Positions 40,913 to 50,335 of a stretch of DNA of 64,000 bases are shown here, one piece after another. Made by a program: the position numbers and the translations under genes. The notes below the pieces were generated by a model that was given only the letters and a program-made list of their open reading frames with translations, did no database searches and was not told the origin of the DNA. Every line of letters starts with the position of its first letter. The first letter of the stretch is position 1. Origin of the DNA: Affinundibacterium baiyunense (GTDB lineage: Bacteria; Pseudomonadota; Gammaproteobacteria; Burkholderiales; Burkholderiaceae_D); the NCBI RefSeq assembly GCF_018139645.1, contig NZ_JAGSPM010000001.1, positions 124,001-188,000 on the forward strand. The letters are read 5' to 3'.

Positions 40913-42748
40913 ATGACCGACAATATTCGCGCTATTCGCAACATCGCCATTATCGCTCACGTTGACCACGGCAAAACAACGCTGGTGGATCAATTGCTGC
41001 GTCAATCTGGCACTTTCCGTGATAATCAACAAGTTGATAATCGCGTTATGGACTCCAACGATATTGAGAAAGAGCGCGGTATTACGATTCTTTCCAAAAA
41101 CTGTGCAGTTGAATACAAAGGCACTCATATCAACATCGTTGATACCCCGGGCCATGCTGACTTCGGCGGTGAAGTTGAACGTGTATTGTCCATGGTTGAC
41201 AGTGTTTTGTTGCTAGTGGATGCGCAAGAAGGTCCAATGCCGCAAACCCGTTTCGTTACGCGTAAAGCTTTGGCATTAGGTTTGAAGCCTATCGTGGTTG
41301 TGAACAAGATTGACCGTGAAAATGCGGATCCGCAAAAAGCGGTGAATGCAACATTTGAGTTGTTCGACAAACTCGGCGCAACGGATGAACAATTAGATTT
41401 CCCTATCGTTTACGCTTCTGGTTTCAAAGGCTACGCTGGTCTCGAAGACACAGTGCGTGAAGGTAATATGGAACCGTTATTTGACGCGATTTTGAAATAC
41501 GTTCCAGCACGTGAAGATGATCCAAATGGTCCATTGCAATTGCAGATCACGTCTTTGGAATACTCTTCTTACGTCGGTAAGATTGGTGTTGGCCGTATCT
41601 TGCGTGGCCGTATTCGTGGTGGTCAAGACGTCGTGTGGATGAATGGTCCAGAGGACAAACCAACCAAGGCGCGCGTCAATCAAGTGTTGACGTTCAAAGG
41701 GTTGGATCGTGTCCAAGTTGAAGAAGCCTATGCCGGCGACATCGTTTTGATCAACGGTATCGAAGAGTTGGCGATTGGTTCCACAGTGTGTGCGGTTGAC
41801 ACACCAGAAGGTTTGCCAATGTTGAAAATTGACGAACCAACGTTGACCATGAACTTCATGGTCAATACTTCGCCATTGGCTGGTCGTGAAGGTAAGTTCG
41901 TCACGACACGTCAAATTCGTGATCGCTTAGAGCGTGAATTGAAGTCCAACATGGCATTGCGCGTGGTGCAAGCTGAGGGCGACGATTCCACATACGAAGT
42001 TTCTGGTCGCGGTGAATTGCACTTGACGATTTTGATCGAAAATATGCGTCGTGAAGGTTTCGAGTTGGCAGTGTCTCGTCCACGCGTTGTTTTCAAAATG
42101 ATTGATGGTGTACGTTATGAGCCATACGAAAACTTGACGGTCGACGTTGAAGAAGTCAACCAAGGTGGCGTGATGGAAGAGCTCGGCCGTCGTCGTGGCG
42201 ACTTGCAAAACATGGAACCGGACGGTAAAGGTCGTGTTCGTTTGGAATACCATATTCCAGCACGTGGCTTGATTGGTTTCCAAGGCGAATTCATGACCTT
42301 GACGCGTGGTACTGGTTTGATGAGCCACGTCTTCGACGAATACGCTCCAGTAGACAATACCAAAGGTGAATTGGCTGGCCGTCGTAACGGTGTGTTGATT
42401 TCTCAAGAAGATGGTGCTGCTGTTGCTTACGCGATTTGGAAGTTGCAAGATCGCGGCCGTATGTTTGTCAGCCACAACGATCCAGTGTACGAAGGCATGA
42501 TCATTGGTATTCACTCTCGCGACAATGACTTGGTTGTGAATCCAGTTAAAGGTAAGCAATTGACGAACGTGCGTGCGTCCGGTACAGACGAAGCGGTACG
42601 TTTGGTACCACCAATTCAGTTGAATTTGGAATACGCGGTTGAATTCATTGAAGATGATGAATTGGTCGAAGTCACACCGAAGAGCATTCGTTTGCGCAAG
42701 CGTTTCTTGAAAGAACACGAGCGTAAGAAGGCATCTCGCGAGGCGTAA
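40913..42748 (+). CDS. typA: Ribosome-associated GTPase TypA/BipA
   Basis: Translational GTPase related to EF-G, involved in ribosome assembly and stress or cold adaptation. The G domain (about 1-200) has AHVDHGKTT, the RGITI switch, [15 protein letters not shown] and NKID. EF-G-like domains II, III and V follow, with [16 protein letters not shown] in domain V, and the C-terminal BipA-specific domain ends in a lysine- and arginine-rich tail. The length of 611 aa is normal. It is a single gene with its own promoter and a hairpin behind it. Confidence 0.97.
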   Translation: MTDNIRAIRNIAIIAHVDHGKTTLVDQLLRQSGTFRDNQQVDNRVMDSNDIEKERGITILSKNCAVEYKGTHINIVDTPGHADFGGEVERVLSMVDSVLLLVDAQEGPMPQTRFVTRKALALGLKPIVVVNKIDRENADPQKAVNATFELFDKLGATDEQLDFPIVYASGFKGYAGLEDTVREGNMEPLFDAILKYVPAREDDPNGPLQLQITSLEYSSYVGKIGVGRILRGRIRGGQDVVWMNGPEDKPTKARVNQVLTFKGLDRVQVEEAYAGDIVLINGIEELAIGSTVCAVDTPEGLPMLKIDEPTLTMNFMVNTSPLAGREGKFVTTRQIRDRLERELKSNMALRVVQAEGDDSTYEVSGRGELHLTILIENMRREGFELAVSRPRVVFKMIDGVRYEPYENLTVDVEEVNQGGVMEELGRRRGDLQNMEPDGKGRVRLEYHIPARGLIGFQGEFMTLTRGTGLMSHVFDEYAPVDNTKGELAGRRNGVLISQEDGAAVAYAIWKLQDRGRMFVSHNDPVYEGMIIGIHSRDNDLVVNPVKGKQLTNVRASGTDEAVRLVPPIQLNLEYAVEFIEDDELVEVTPKSIRLRKRFLKEHERKKASREA

Positions 42749-42834
42749 TATGCGTTTGAGGATAAGTTCCTCATTCATATTGTCGCTTGTCGTAAGTCAG
42801 TGAAAAATTTTATTCGATTTACGTAAAGTAATAA

Positions 42835-42867
42835 GAAGCCCGCTTGATTCTTTGTCAAGCGGGTTTC
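42835..42867 (+). terminator. Hairpin terminator after typA
   Basis: A 13 bp stem GAAGCCCGCTTGA / TCAAGCGGGTTTC (one G-T pair) with a 7-base loop. The following T-run is interrupted, so efficiency may be partial and some read-through to the EamA gene is possible. Confidence 0.8.
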
Positions 42868-42891
42868 TGCTTTCTATTTTGGAGTATTTGC

Positions 42892-43791
42892 GTGCGCCAA
42901 CCTAGCCACAAAACAGCTTTACTTTTGATGATCATTGCGCCGACGATGTGGAGCACTGCCGGTGTCTTGTCACGTCAACTAGAATCTGCACGTGGATTTG
43001 AAGTGAGTTTTTGGCGAAGTTTTTTTGCCGCGATTTTTGTGCTCGCCGTATTGGCTTGGCAACACAAGTCACAGCTAGCAAAAAAAATAATGAGCCTCGG
43101 TGCTTATGGACTAGCATCAGGTTTTATGTGGGCAGCGATGTTCACTTGTTTCATGTTGGCTTTAACCATGACGACCGTGGCGAATGCTTTGATCGTCGAA
43201 AGTTTTGCACCTTTGCTGACAGCGATTTTTGCGTGGATTTTTTTGGCTGAAAAAATTCCCAATCGCACGTGGTTAGCAATTTTGGTCGCATTCGTTGGCA
43301 TGCTGTGGATGTTTGTAGATGGCTTTTCCAAACTCGACGGTCGTGGCTTGATTGGTGTGATGCTGGCTCTGTGTGTGCCTTTTGCCGTTGCGGCGAATGT
43401 GATCATTCTGAAGAAAGGCGGACAGCACGTCGACTTAATTCCGGCGGTGCTTGTCGGTGGTGTGATTTCTGCCTTATTGATGCTGCCGTTTGCTTGGCCA
43501 TTTTCCGCATCGAATCATGACATCTTGATTTTAGCGACCTTGGGCGTATTTCAGTTGGGCTTGCCTTGTATGATCATGGTGCATGCAGCGAAAGGCTTGA
43601 GCGCGCCTGAAATTTCATTGTTGTCTCTGCTGGAAGTGGTGTTGGGGCCATTTTGGGTTTGGCTGGCGATTGGTGAGGAACCTGCTAAAGCAACGCTACT
43701 TGGTGGCAGTATCGTCCTTGGCGCTTTGATCTTTAATGAGGTTATGGCGTTCCGTGAGGATAAGTTGAAAAATCAAACTTCTTCACGTTAG
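42892..43791 (+). CDS. EamA/DMT-superfamily transporter
   Basis: Inner-membrane permease of the drug/metabolite transporter superfamily with about ten hydrophobic segments in two EamA repeats; the repeats begin LLLMIIAPTMWSTAGVLSRQL and GLIGVMLALCVPFAVAANVI. GTG 42892 is preferred: GGAG lies seven bases upstream, it gives 299 aa (the family norm), and the alternative TTG at 42844 falls inside the typA terminator hairpin. The substrate is unknown; members export amino acids, nucleotides or other metabolites. Confidence 0.88.
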   Translation: MRQPSHKTALLLMIIAPTMWSTAGVLSRQLESARGFEVSFWRSFFAAIFVLAVLAWQHKSQLAKKIMSLGAYGLASGFMWAAMFTCFMLALTMTTVANALIVESFAPLLTAIFAWIFLAEKIPNRTWLAILVAFVGMLWMFVDGFSKLDGRGLIGVMLALCVPFAVAANVIILKKGGQHVDLIPAVLVGGVISALLMLPFAWPFSASNHDILILATLGVFQLGLPCMIMVHAAKGLSAPEISLLSLLEVVLGPFWVWLAIGEEPAKATLLGGSIVLGALIFNEVMAFREDKLKNQTSSR

Positions 43792-43881
43792 TGCGTTTGA
43801 GTTTGTCTGATCTCAAAAATTTTTATTAATCTTTCGCGGCTTGCTTGATGTGGAAAGTCGCTGTTTTTAAATGGTGTTGCT

Positions 43882-45264
43882 ATGTCGAATTCATCTAGTT
43901 TACTCAAATCGCCAGAACTTTTGTTGCCTGCCGGCTCTTTAGAGAAAATGCATGCCGCCTTTGATTTTGGTGCAGATGCGGTGTATGCAGGTCAACCGCG
44001 TTACAGTTTGCGTGCGCGAAACAATGAGTTCTCGACGCTGGATATTTTGCAGCAAGGCATCGAGGGTGCGCATGCACGTGGTAAGTCTTTCTTTGTGGCG
44101 AGCAATATTTTTCCACATAACTCCAAACTGAAAACCTATCTGAATGATATGGAACCAGTCATCGCCATGAAGCCTGATGCTTTGATTATGGCGGACCCAG
44201 GTTTGATCATGATGGTGCGTGAAAAATGGCCAGAAGTGAACGTGCATTTGTCCGTGCAAGCGAATGCGGTGAATTGGGCTGACGTCAAGTTCTGGCAAAA
44301 AATGGGTTTAACGCGCGTGATCTTATCGCGCGAATTATCTTTAGACGAGATTGAAGAAATCAAGCAACGTTGTCCAGAAATGGAATTGGAAGTATTCGTC
44401 CATGGCGCTTTGTGTATCGCTTACTCCGGTCGTTGTTTATTGTCTGGCTACTTCAACCATCGCGATCCAAACCAAGGTACTTGCACCAATTCATGCCGTT
44501 GGGATTACAAAGTTGAAAATGCGACGGAGAACGAGACTGGTGATTTGCAACGCATTCCAGTCGAGACAATTAAATTCGATTTCAACAAGGCCTTGGAAGA
44601 AGCGAATCAGTCATTTTCTGCGATGGGCGATATGCAGCGCCATCCACTTGCTGATCGTCCTTATTTGATCGAAGAGGCCGGGCGACCAGGTAGTTTTATG
44701 CCTATCTTAGAAGATGAGCATGGCACTTACATTATGAATTCTAAGGACTTACGTGCGATTGAACATATCGAGCGTTTAACTAAAATTGGCGTCGATTCTT
44801 TGAAAGTCGAAGGTCGTACTAAGTCGCTTTATTACGTGGTTCGCACCGCGCAAGCATACCGTCGCGCGATTGATGATGCAGTTGCTGGACGTCCGTTTAA
44901 CGAACGTTTATTGGGTGAACTGGATGGCTTGGCAAACCGTGGTTATACCGATGGTTTCTATCAACGTCATCATACGCAAGATCATCAAAATTATATGGAA
45001 GGCGTATCAAAAGCGCACCGTAGCCAGTATGTGGGCAATGTGCTGGCAATTGAAGATGGCTGGGCTGAAGTTGAGGTGAAAAATCGCTTTGCGGTGGGCG
45101 ATAAGATCGAGGTCATTCATCCAAGTGGCAATGAAATTATCGATTTAGCGCAAATGAGAAATAAGCACAATGAAGCAATTGATGTAATTGGTGGTGCAGG
45201 CCACAAAGTGCGCATTCCACTTGATGCAAAATATGACAAAGCTTTGTTAGCGCGCATGCTGTAA
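43882..45264 (+). CDS. trhP: tRNA 5-hydroxyuridine synthase, U32 family
   Basis: U32 peptidase-like enzyme (YegQ, now TrhP) that hydroxylates U34 of tRNAs using prephenate as oxygen source. The N-terminal TIM-barrel begins PELLLPAGSLEKMHAAFDFGA. Four conserved cysteines in the CIAYSGRCLLSGYF and GTCTNSCRWDY region likely bind an iron-sulfur cluster. The C-terminal domain (about 380-460) ends the protein. The length of 460 aa matches YegQ. It is a single gene followed by a terminator. Confidence 0.9.
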   Translation: MSNSSSLLKSPELLLPAGSLEKMHAAFDFGADAVYAGQPRYSLRARNNEFSTLDILQQGIEGAHARGKSFFVASNIFPHNSKLKTYLNDMEPVIAMKPDALIMADPGLIMMVREKWPEVNVHLSVQANAVNWADVKFWQKMGLTRVILSRELSLDEIEEIKQRCPEMELEVFVHGALCIAYSGRCLLSGYFNHRDPNQGTCTNSCRWDYKVENATENETGDLQRIPVETIKFDFNKALEEANQSFSAMGDMQRHPLADRPYLIEEAGRPGSFMPILEDEHGTYIMNSKDLRAIEHIERLTKIGVDSLKVEGRTKSLYYVVRTAQAYRRAIDDAVAGRPFNERLLGELDGLANRGYTDGFYQRHHTQDHQNYMEGVSKAHRSQYVGNVLAIEDGWAEVEVKNRFAVGDKIEVIHPSGNEIIDLAQMRNKHNEAIDVIGGAGHKVRIPLDAKYDKALLARML

Positions 45265-45348
45265 TTGCTCGCGTCGATAGAGGTAGGCGAATAACTGAGT
45301 GGCAGATTTGGGTAAAGAGTTAAGTAAAACATTTCTGCCACAATGATG

Positions 45349-45388
45349 ATGGGCTGCTGCTTGTGGAAGCAAGTTGCAGCCCATTTTT
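45349..45388 (+). terminator. Terminator after trhP
   Basis: A 9 bp stem ATGGGCTGC / GCAGCCCAT enclosing an inner GCTT/AAGC pairing, followed by TTTTT. Confidence 0.9.
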
Positions 45389-45444
45389 ATTAGCAAATTT
45401 TGATAAGATAATTTCGATAGGTGCGATACGTATCGAATTGAACT

Positions 45445-46680
45445 TTAGTGTAAGTGCACAGAGCCTTCAGGCGGTGCATCCTCAGGCATTTCAGGGTGAA
45501 CCAAATCGCCTTCCGCATCGGCGTAAAGTGGCGCTTGGCAGTCTTCACAAAATTCCAAACCAAAAATGTCTTCTAAGATCAGAACTTGGCTAATACCACT
45601 TTCTTTCAATAATCTTGGAATTTCTCCTTCACGTTCATCCATCGTGCTATTGGATGGTCCAACCAAGGCATGAATTTCATCTTCTTGCTGATACAGTGGC
45701 CAGATCACGCCATAAATAATTTCAGATGCTTTTTTCAAAGTGAAGCCAACTCGAATCTCATCGACTTGACCAGGATGTGTCTCTGGACCGAAGCGACCAA
45801 CGATCGCGCTTAACTCGCTGGCCTCTACGTTCAGTGTTTGGCATAAATAGAATACCGTGGCGCGAATAGATATCGGGCGTACCAAAATATCCGCTTCTCT
45901 GCAGGCTGAGTAGTAGGCTTCTGGTAGCAAAAATTCAAAACCGCAACCCGGAAGCAAATGTGCAATATCTGCATGGGCTCTTTGTTTCCATAACAGTAAA
46001 GCGGCTTCTTTGGCTTTGCTGATGTCGAAAGGTGAGGGAGTCATTTGCCACTGAAACAGTGGCGCATTGCTTGGTGCGAGAATTACCCCAAGCAAGTAAC
46101 GACTATCGGCCAAAAACGGAACGGTTTTTGGCAAATCTTTCGGTGCAATGATTGCTTTATTTTGTAAAAAATGCTGCGCAGTCTGGTGTAATAATTCGTT
46201 AACCGCACAATGATCTTGCGGTAATTGGTCGATTGAGAACAAGTTAGGCAAGATGCAAACTTGAACACCCTTGCATAGCAAAGATTCTCGCCAACTCGTG
46301 GTTAATGATTTGATCAAATTTGTAGGAATCGAGCCCGAAGCGATATCAAATCGACTCCACGCCAAGATTGGTGCTGCCACCAACAAGATATCATAGCTAG
46401 TATCGCCGTCTTTGATTTGTCCTGAAGTGGCGATCGACTCGATCGCTTCGATCAATACTTCATAAGCGTCCGCTTGATTGGTAAAGACGTGTTCAGCCGC
46501 AGCATCCAAAATAGATTGGTGTTTGGCCTCTAAAATTTTAGCAATAAGCGTATCGAGTAAGGATTGCCAATCATTATCCTCAAGCCGGCTACCCGCCTGC
46601 GAGATCGCTTGTGAGAGATTGGCGATACGTAGTGCATCGCCAGCTAGTTTTTGAATTTTCTTTTTCGGTGCGCGTCGCAT
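45445..46680 (-). CDS. DUF2863 family protein
   Basis: Protein of unknown function (411 aa) that I recognise as the DUF2863 family, largely confined to Burkholderiales. No signal peptide or membrane segment is visible, so it should be cytosolic. The N-terminus is basic (MRRAPKKKIQKLAGDALRIA). The C-terminal part has an acidic stretch with CEDCQAPLYAD, a CxxC that may bind metal, and ends in histidines (SVHLH). Family assignment is from memory. It converges with trhP, and the glutathione transferase gene lies upstream on the same strand at 80 bp. Confidence 0.7.
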   Translation of the reverse strand: MRRAPKKKIQKLAGDALRIANLSQAISQAGSRLEDNDWQSLLDTLIAKILEAKHQSILDAAAEHVFTNQADAYEVLIEAIESIATSGQIKDGDTSYDILLVAAPILAWSRFDIASGSIPTNLIKSLTTSWRESLLCKGVQVCILPNLFSIDQLPQDHCAVNELLHQTAQHFLQNKAIIAPKDLPKTVPFLADSRYLLGVILAPSNAPLFQWQMTPSPFDISKAKEAALLLWKQRAHADIAHLLPGCGFEFLLPEAYYSACREADILVRPISIRATVFYLCQTLNVEASELSAIVGRFGPETHPGQVDEIRVGFTLKKASEIIYGVIWPLYQQEDEIHALVGPSNSTMDEREGEIPRLLKESGISQVLILEDIFGLEFCEDCQAPLYADAEGDLVHPEMPEDAPPEGSVHLH

Positions 46681-46760
46681 AATTGTTTTTATTCCTCATC
46701 GAGTTTGTAGTGCTGGCGCAGATGTTTATGGCAAATCAATCGCAAAAAAACAGCATTAAA

Positions 46761-47459
46761 TCACGCTATTTTTTTCGCATATTGTGTTTGGCCAAACAAG
46801 ATATCTTTTGCCTTACTATCGGTTAAAGGCTTTCGATAATCTGCAAGTACGGTAAGCGCTTTTTTTACCGCAGGTCTATCATTAATCTGATCAAACCAAC
46901 GTTTTGTATTAGGGTAATCTGCCCAGTCAATTCCCTGATTCGCTGCTGAGCGAGCCCACGGGAAACAAGCAATATCAGCAACTGTGTAGTTGTCGCCGGC
47001 AAGATAGGATTGTTGTGCCAACTGATTTTCTAGCACTTGATAAAGTCGTTTCGCTTCATTGGTATAACGATCATAAGCGTAATCAATTTTCTCCGGCGCA
47101 TAAATCCGAAAATGGTGTGCCTGCCCCAACATCGGGCCAAAACCACCAACTTGAAACATCAGCCACTGCAAAGTTTGATATTTTTCTCGATCACTTTGTC
47201 CTAGGAATCGTCCAACTTTGCTAGCTAAATAAATCAAGATCGCACCGGATTCAAATAAGGCGATGGGCTTTCCATCCGGGCCATCTGCGTCGACGATGGC
47301 CGGGATTTTATTATTTGGCGAAATGCCCAGAAACGCAGGTTTAAATTGATCTCCGGCACCGATATCAATTGGAATCGCGCGATAGCTCAAACCGCATTCC
47401 TCAAGCATGATATGGACTTTATGGCCATTCGGCGTGGGCCAAGAATAAACATCAATCAT
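46761..47459 (-). CDS. Glutathione S-transferase (YfcG/YghU-like)
   Basis: Cytosolic glutathione transferase-fold protein, 232 aa. The N-terminal thioredoxin-like domain starts MIDVYSWPTPNGHKVHIMLEE with SPNNKIPAI and ESGAILIYLA, as in the YfcG/YghU group, which has disulfide reductase activity. The C-terminal helical domain includes NYTVADIACFPWAR. ATG 47459 is chosen because GGAGG lies eight bases upstream and family similarity begins there; an upstream ATG at 47522 adds 21 unrelated residues. Confidence 0.9.
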   Translation of the reverse strand: MIDVYSWPTPNGHKVHIMLEECGLSYRAIPIDIGAGDQFKPAFLGISPNNKIPAIVDADGPDGKPIALFESGAILIYLASKVGRFLGQSDREKYQTLQWLMFQVGGFGPMLGQAHHFRIYAPEKIDYAYDRYTNEAKRLYQVLENQLAQQSYLAGDNYTVADIACFPWARSAANQGIDWADYPNTKRWFDQINDRPAVKKALTVLADYRKPLTDSKAKDILFGQTQYAKKIA

Positions 47460-47637
47460 TGCAAGATCCTCCTGTAGTTGCTCGTGCTTCATTAGCGCGA
47501 ATTGGAAATTGACTATTCGCATTGATTATATCCTGAGTCTCGCGATTCAGAATTCAGGTTCTTTCAATCCTTTTGTTGACGCTGGTGTTAGTGCGCTCAG
47601 AAGTTTGAAGTGCGGCCAGCAGTAGATAAAGGCAGAT

Positions 47638-47711
47638 TCGATCTATGTATTAAAACAACAAAACAAATTAAAAACCAAAAGAGTTAAATTTTATCTAGAC
47701 AAATCGATCTA
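47638..47711 (+). promoter_or_regulatory. Repeated TCGATCTA boxes upstream of the blaI-type gene
   Basis: TCGATCTA occurs at 47638-47645 and 47704-47711, 66 bases apart. The second copy forms a dyad TAGA-N8-TCTA (47696-47711). The boxes end 17 bases before the regulator start and could be operators for it. They do not match the published TACA/TGTA BlaI operator well. Confidence 0.3.
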
Positions 47712-47728
47712 CATTATTCTGAGTTCCC

Positions 47729-48133
47729 ATGAAAAAAAATGACGTTAGCAACACAAAGAAATCTAGCCCACCGAAACCAACGGCTGCTGAAATGGAGCTA
47801 ATGCGTTTGCTGTGGGTTCTCGGTCCAGCTACCGCCAAACAAGTGCACGAAGCAGCAATGAAAGAGCGACCAGAAATCGCTTATGCCTCGGTTTTACGCA
47901 TGCTTCAAGTGATGCACAGTAAAGGACAATTGCGACGTGATGAAAGTCAAAAAGCGCATGTGTATGCCGCTGTCGAAGAACAAGATACTTTGCAGACCAA
48001 TCTAGTGAAAGATTTAATTCAAAAAGCATTTTCTGGTTCTGCCAAAGCTTTGGTGTTGGCGGCATTGCGGTCGCACGTTAGCAAAGAAGAGCGTGAAGAA
48101 ATTCAAAAGTTCTTGCATGGAGATGATAAATGA
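47729..48133 (+). CDS. BlaI/MecI/CopY-family repressor
   Basis: Winged-helix repressor (134 aa). The DNA-binding domain (about 15-85) has MELMRLLWVLGPATAKQVHEA and ASVLRMLQVMHSKGQLRRD. The C-terminal dimerisation helices (about 90-134) contain the site where BlaI proteins are cleaved to relieve repression. Its stop overlaps the next start by four bases (ATGA), the usual coupling with a BlaR1-type protease gene. It probably represses its own operon; no beta-lactamase gene is in view. Confidence 0.92.
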   Translation: MKKNDVSNTKKSSPPKPTAAEMELMRLLWVLGPATAKQVHEAAMKERPEIAYASVLRMLQVMHSKGQLRRDESQKAHVYAAVEEQDTLQTNLVKDLIQKAFSGSAKALVLAALRSHVSKEEREEIQKFLHGDDK

Positions 48134-49440
48134 ATTTCGACTTCCAAATCATCACGCATGCGCTTGGTTGGGCGCTGATTCATTTTCTCTGGCAAGGACT
48201 TGCGATTGCTCTAGCTACAGCATTTTTGCTACAAATCAGCAGGAATGCTCGTGCACAAACACGTTATTTGATTGCATGTTTCAGTCTAGTAGCATGTGTT
48301 CTTGTGCCGATTTGGGAAGTGCTAACAAGCTTACAACCGACAGTTGAGTTTATTGGTGCGCAAGTGATCCCTAGTAGTTTTGCTGAAGCTAAAACAGCGT
48401 TAAGTTGGGCTGAACAAGTGCAGATATGGTTTCAGCTGCACATTGATCTCATCGTCATCGTATGGGCGATAGTGGTTGCCATGCTTGGCTTGCGACTATT
48501 GCTCGGCGTCGTTTGGTTACGGTCGTATAGCAACGGAGAGCGAGGTGTCAGTGATCCTTATTGGCAGCAAAAAACCGATCAGCTAGCTGCGCATTTTCAG
48601 ATCGCCAAGCCTGTGCTTGTGCGTATTGTCGAAGAACTAGATAGCCCGATCACGATAGGGTGGATACGCCCGATGATTTTGATTCCTGCGTCACTTATTA
48701 CTGGCATGACGCCGAGCTACCTGGAAGCGCTGATCGCGCACGAATTAGCCCACATTTCGCGCTTCGATTATCTGGTCAACTTTATTCAAAATCTGATTGA
48801 AATGGTTTTGTTTTTCCACCCAGCTGTATGGTGGATTTCAAAGAGAATCCGTATTGAACGCGAGAACATTGCGGATGATTTAGCGGCAAGTATGCTCGGC
48901 GAACCGCGGCGTCTAGCACTTGCATTACAAGAATTGGAATATCTCCAATTCACAACCCCTCAACTCGCCCAAGCGGCACATGGAGGAAATCTTATGTTAA
49001 GAATTAAACGATTAGTGCGTCCAGAAGCACAAAGTATCAGTTGGAAAACCGCGGTTACTGTGATTGGGATTAGTGCAGCATGCCTTGGTTTGGCGGCGCA
49101 CGCAAATGTAGCTCCGATCCAGACAGCTAAATCTAATCAAGTGGTTCCAGCTAAGGAATTTATGGGAAGGTTGAATTTCCTCAATGATGGTTGTACCCCA
49201 GAATACCCCAAAGAATCTCTAGCGACGAAGGAGGTTGGAGTAACTAGACTAAAAGTTTTCATGGCGACTGATGGTCGTGTTGAAAAAGTTGACGTGTTGA
49301 AGTCGAGTGGCTGGCCAAATCTCGATAATGCTGTGAAGGGGAAATTATTAGCTGGAAAGTGCAAAGGCACGATCGTTATGTTCAAAGGCGTTCCTCAAGC
49401 CACAGTGTCACTTGTCGATTATGTTTGGAAACTCGATTAA
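48130..49440 (+). CDS. M56 (BlaR1-type) membrane metallopeptidase with TonB-like C-terminus
   Basis: Membrane zinc protease of family M56. There are about four membrane segments (near 13-35, 45-62, 104-130 and 304-325). The catalytic motif HELAH is at 204-208 with downstream glutamate ligands in the ERENIADDLAA region. Past the last membrane segment the protein does not carry a penicillin-binding sensor; residues about 345-436 instead match a TonB C-terminal fold (GCTPEYPKES, TDGRVEKVDVLKSSG). Known M56 proteins cleave the partner repressor after sensing an envelope signal; here the signal is unknown. Cotranslated with the blaI-type gene. Confidence 0.88.
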   Translation: MNFDFQIITHALGWALIHFLWQGLAIALATAFLLQISRNARAQTRYLIACFSLVACVLVPIWEVLTSLQPTVEFIGAQVIPSSFAEAKTALSWAEQVQIWFQLHIDLIVIVWAIVVAMLGLRLLLGVVWLRSYSNGERGVSDPYWQQKTDQLAAHFQIAKPVLVRIVEELDSPITIGWIRPMILIPASLITGMTPSYLEALIAHELAHISRFDYLVNFIQNLIEMVLFFHPAVWWISKRIRIERENIADDLAASMLGEPRRLALALQELEYLQFTTPQLAQAAHGGNLMLRIKRLVRPEAQSISWKTAVTVIGISAACLGLAAHANVAPIQTAKSNQVVPAKEFMGRLNFLNDGCTPEYPKESLATKEVGVTRLKVFMATDGRVEKVDVLKSSGWPNLDNAVKGKLLAGKCKGTIVMFKGVPQATVSLVDYVWKLD

Positions 49441-49456
49441 TTCAATTTAAGCGGCA

Positions 49457-49482
49457 CATAAGCCTTGAACCCAAGGCTTATG
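49457..49482 (+). other. Hairpin between the M56 and SIMPL genes
   Basis: A 10 bp perfect stem CATAAGCCTT / AAGGCTTATG with a 6-base loop, starting 17 bases after the M56 stop. No T-run follows, so it may be a processing or stability element or a weak terminator. Confidence 0.6.
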
Positions 49483-49517
49483 GTATCGATGAAAACCATT
49501 TGTGATTGGAATTATTC

Positions 49518-50246
49518 GTGAAGCTATTATTAAAGAGTATTTGTAGCCGACTGTGTATTGTGTTGACTAATTTTGCGCTGGCATCATCACTACCAAACTA
49601 TCCTTTTATCCATGCCACTGGTGAAGCTAGTTTGAGCCTGCGGCCAGATATTAGTGAAATTGATTTTGAACTGACGGAACTTTCTGCTGATCCCGAATTA
49701 ACTTTAAGCATGATAGAAAAAAGCTCTGCCGATGTGATGGGATTGCTTGCATCGTATGCGGTGGATGCCAATGATATTGAAGCCGCAGAAATTAAAAAAT
49801 ATGTGAGTCCTGTGGAATATTTGGAAACGCCAGAGACAGCAAAGAAATATCGTTTGATGCGTAATTTCCGTGTGATTGTTAGAGACATTCAAAAATGGAA
49901 TAGCATCGTCACAAGTTTATTGGCGAAACCTTATTTGGGAAATTTTTCTATTAATTTTGGACGTAGCGACATGGATAGGATTCAAGCGGATTTAGTCATG
50001 ATGGCGACGGCCAACGCCAAAGAAAATGCGAAACGATTGGCGCAAGGTTTATCAGTACGTTTAGGTGTTGCGAATGGAGATTCTCAATCTCCACTCAAAA
50101 GTATTTCCACATTATTGGGTTTAGATGGTGCCGTTAAGAGAGAGGAAATTTCAGTGCAAAATAAACCGATTACGAAAGATTTTGCTGTGCCGGCTTGGCT
50201 GAAATTTAAACAAAATGTGGAAGTCGTATTTCGAATCAAGCCTTGA
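49518..50246 (+). CDS. SIMPL-domain envelope protein
   Basis: Predicted periplasmic protein with one SIMPL (DUF541) domain, 242 aa. An N-terminal hydrophobic signal ends near ALA-SSLP. The domain spans about 30-240: IHATGEASLSLRPDISEIDFELT, YRLMRNFRVIVRD and a DLVMMATANAKENAKRLAQGL helix typical of the family. GTG 49518 is preferred because GGA lies seven bases upstream; TTG 49506 is the alternative. SIMPL proteins are often linked to envelope or oxidative stress, but their mechanism is unclear. It lies 77 bp after the M56 gene and may belong to the same regulon. Confidence 0.82.
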   Translation: MKLLLKSICSRLCIVLTNFALASSLPNYPFIHATGEASLSLRPDISEIDFELTELSADPELTLSMIEKSSADVMGLLASYAVDANDIEAAEIKKYVSPVEYLETPETAKKYRLMRNFRVIVRDIQKWNSIVTSLLAKPYLGNFSINFGRSDMDRIQADLVMMATANAKENAKRLAQGLSVRLGVANGDSQSPLKSISTLLGLDGAVKREEISVQNKPITKDFAVPAWLKFKQNVEVVFRIKP

Positions 50247-50282
50247 TTTATTTTCTTTATTGCTCTCCCTTGATAGGAATTT

Positions 50283-50318
50283 AAGCCGGATTATGTGATG
50301 CGCTCCGGCTTCTTTATT
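50283..50318 (+). terminator. Terminator after the SIMPL gene
   Basis: An 8 bp stem AAGCCGGA / TCCGGCTT with a 13-base loop followed by CTTTATT. The T-run is poor. Confidence 0.65.
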
Positions 50319-50335
50319 GAGAAGAAAAGAGGAGA

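Noticed and set aside
41927-42778. 283-codon ORF antisense to typA
   Set aside because: A long shadow frame created by typA codon usage; the sense frame is a certain gene.
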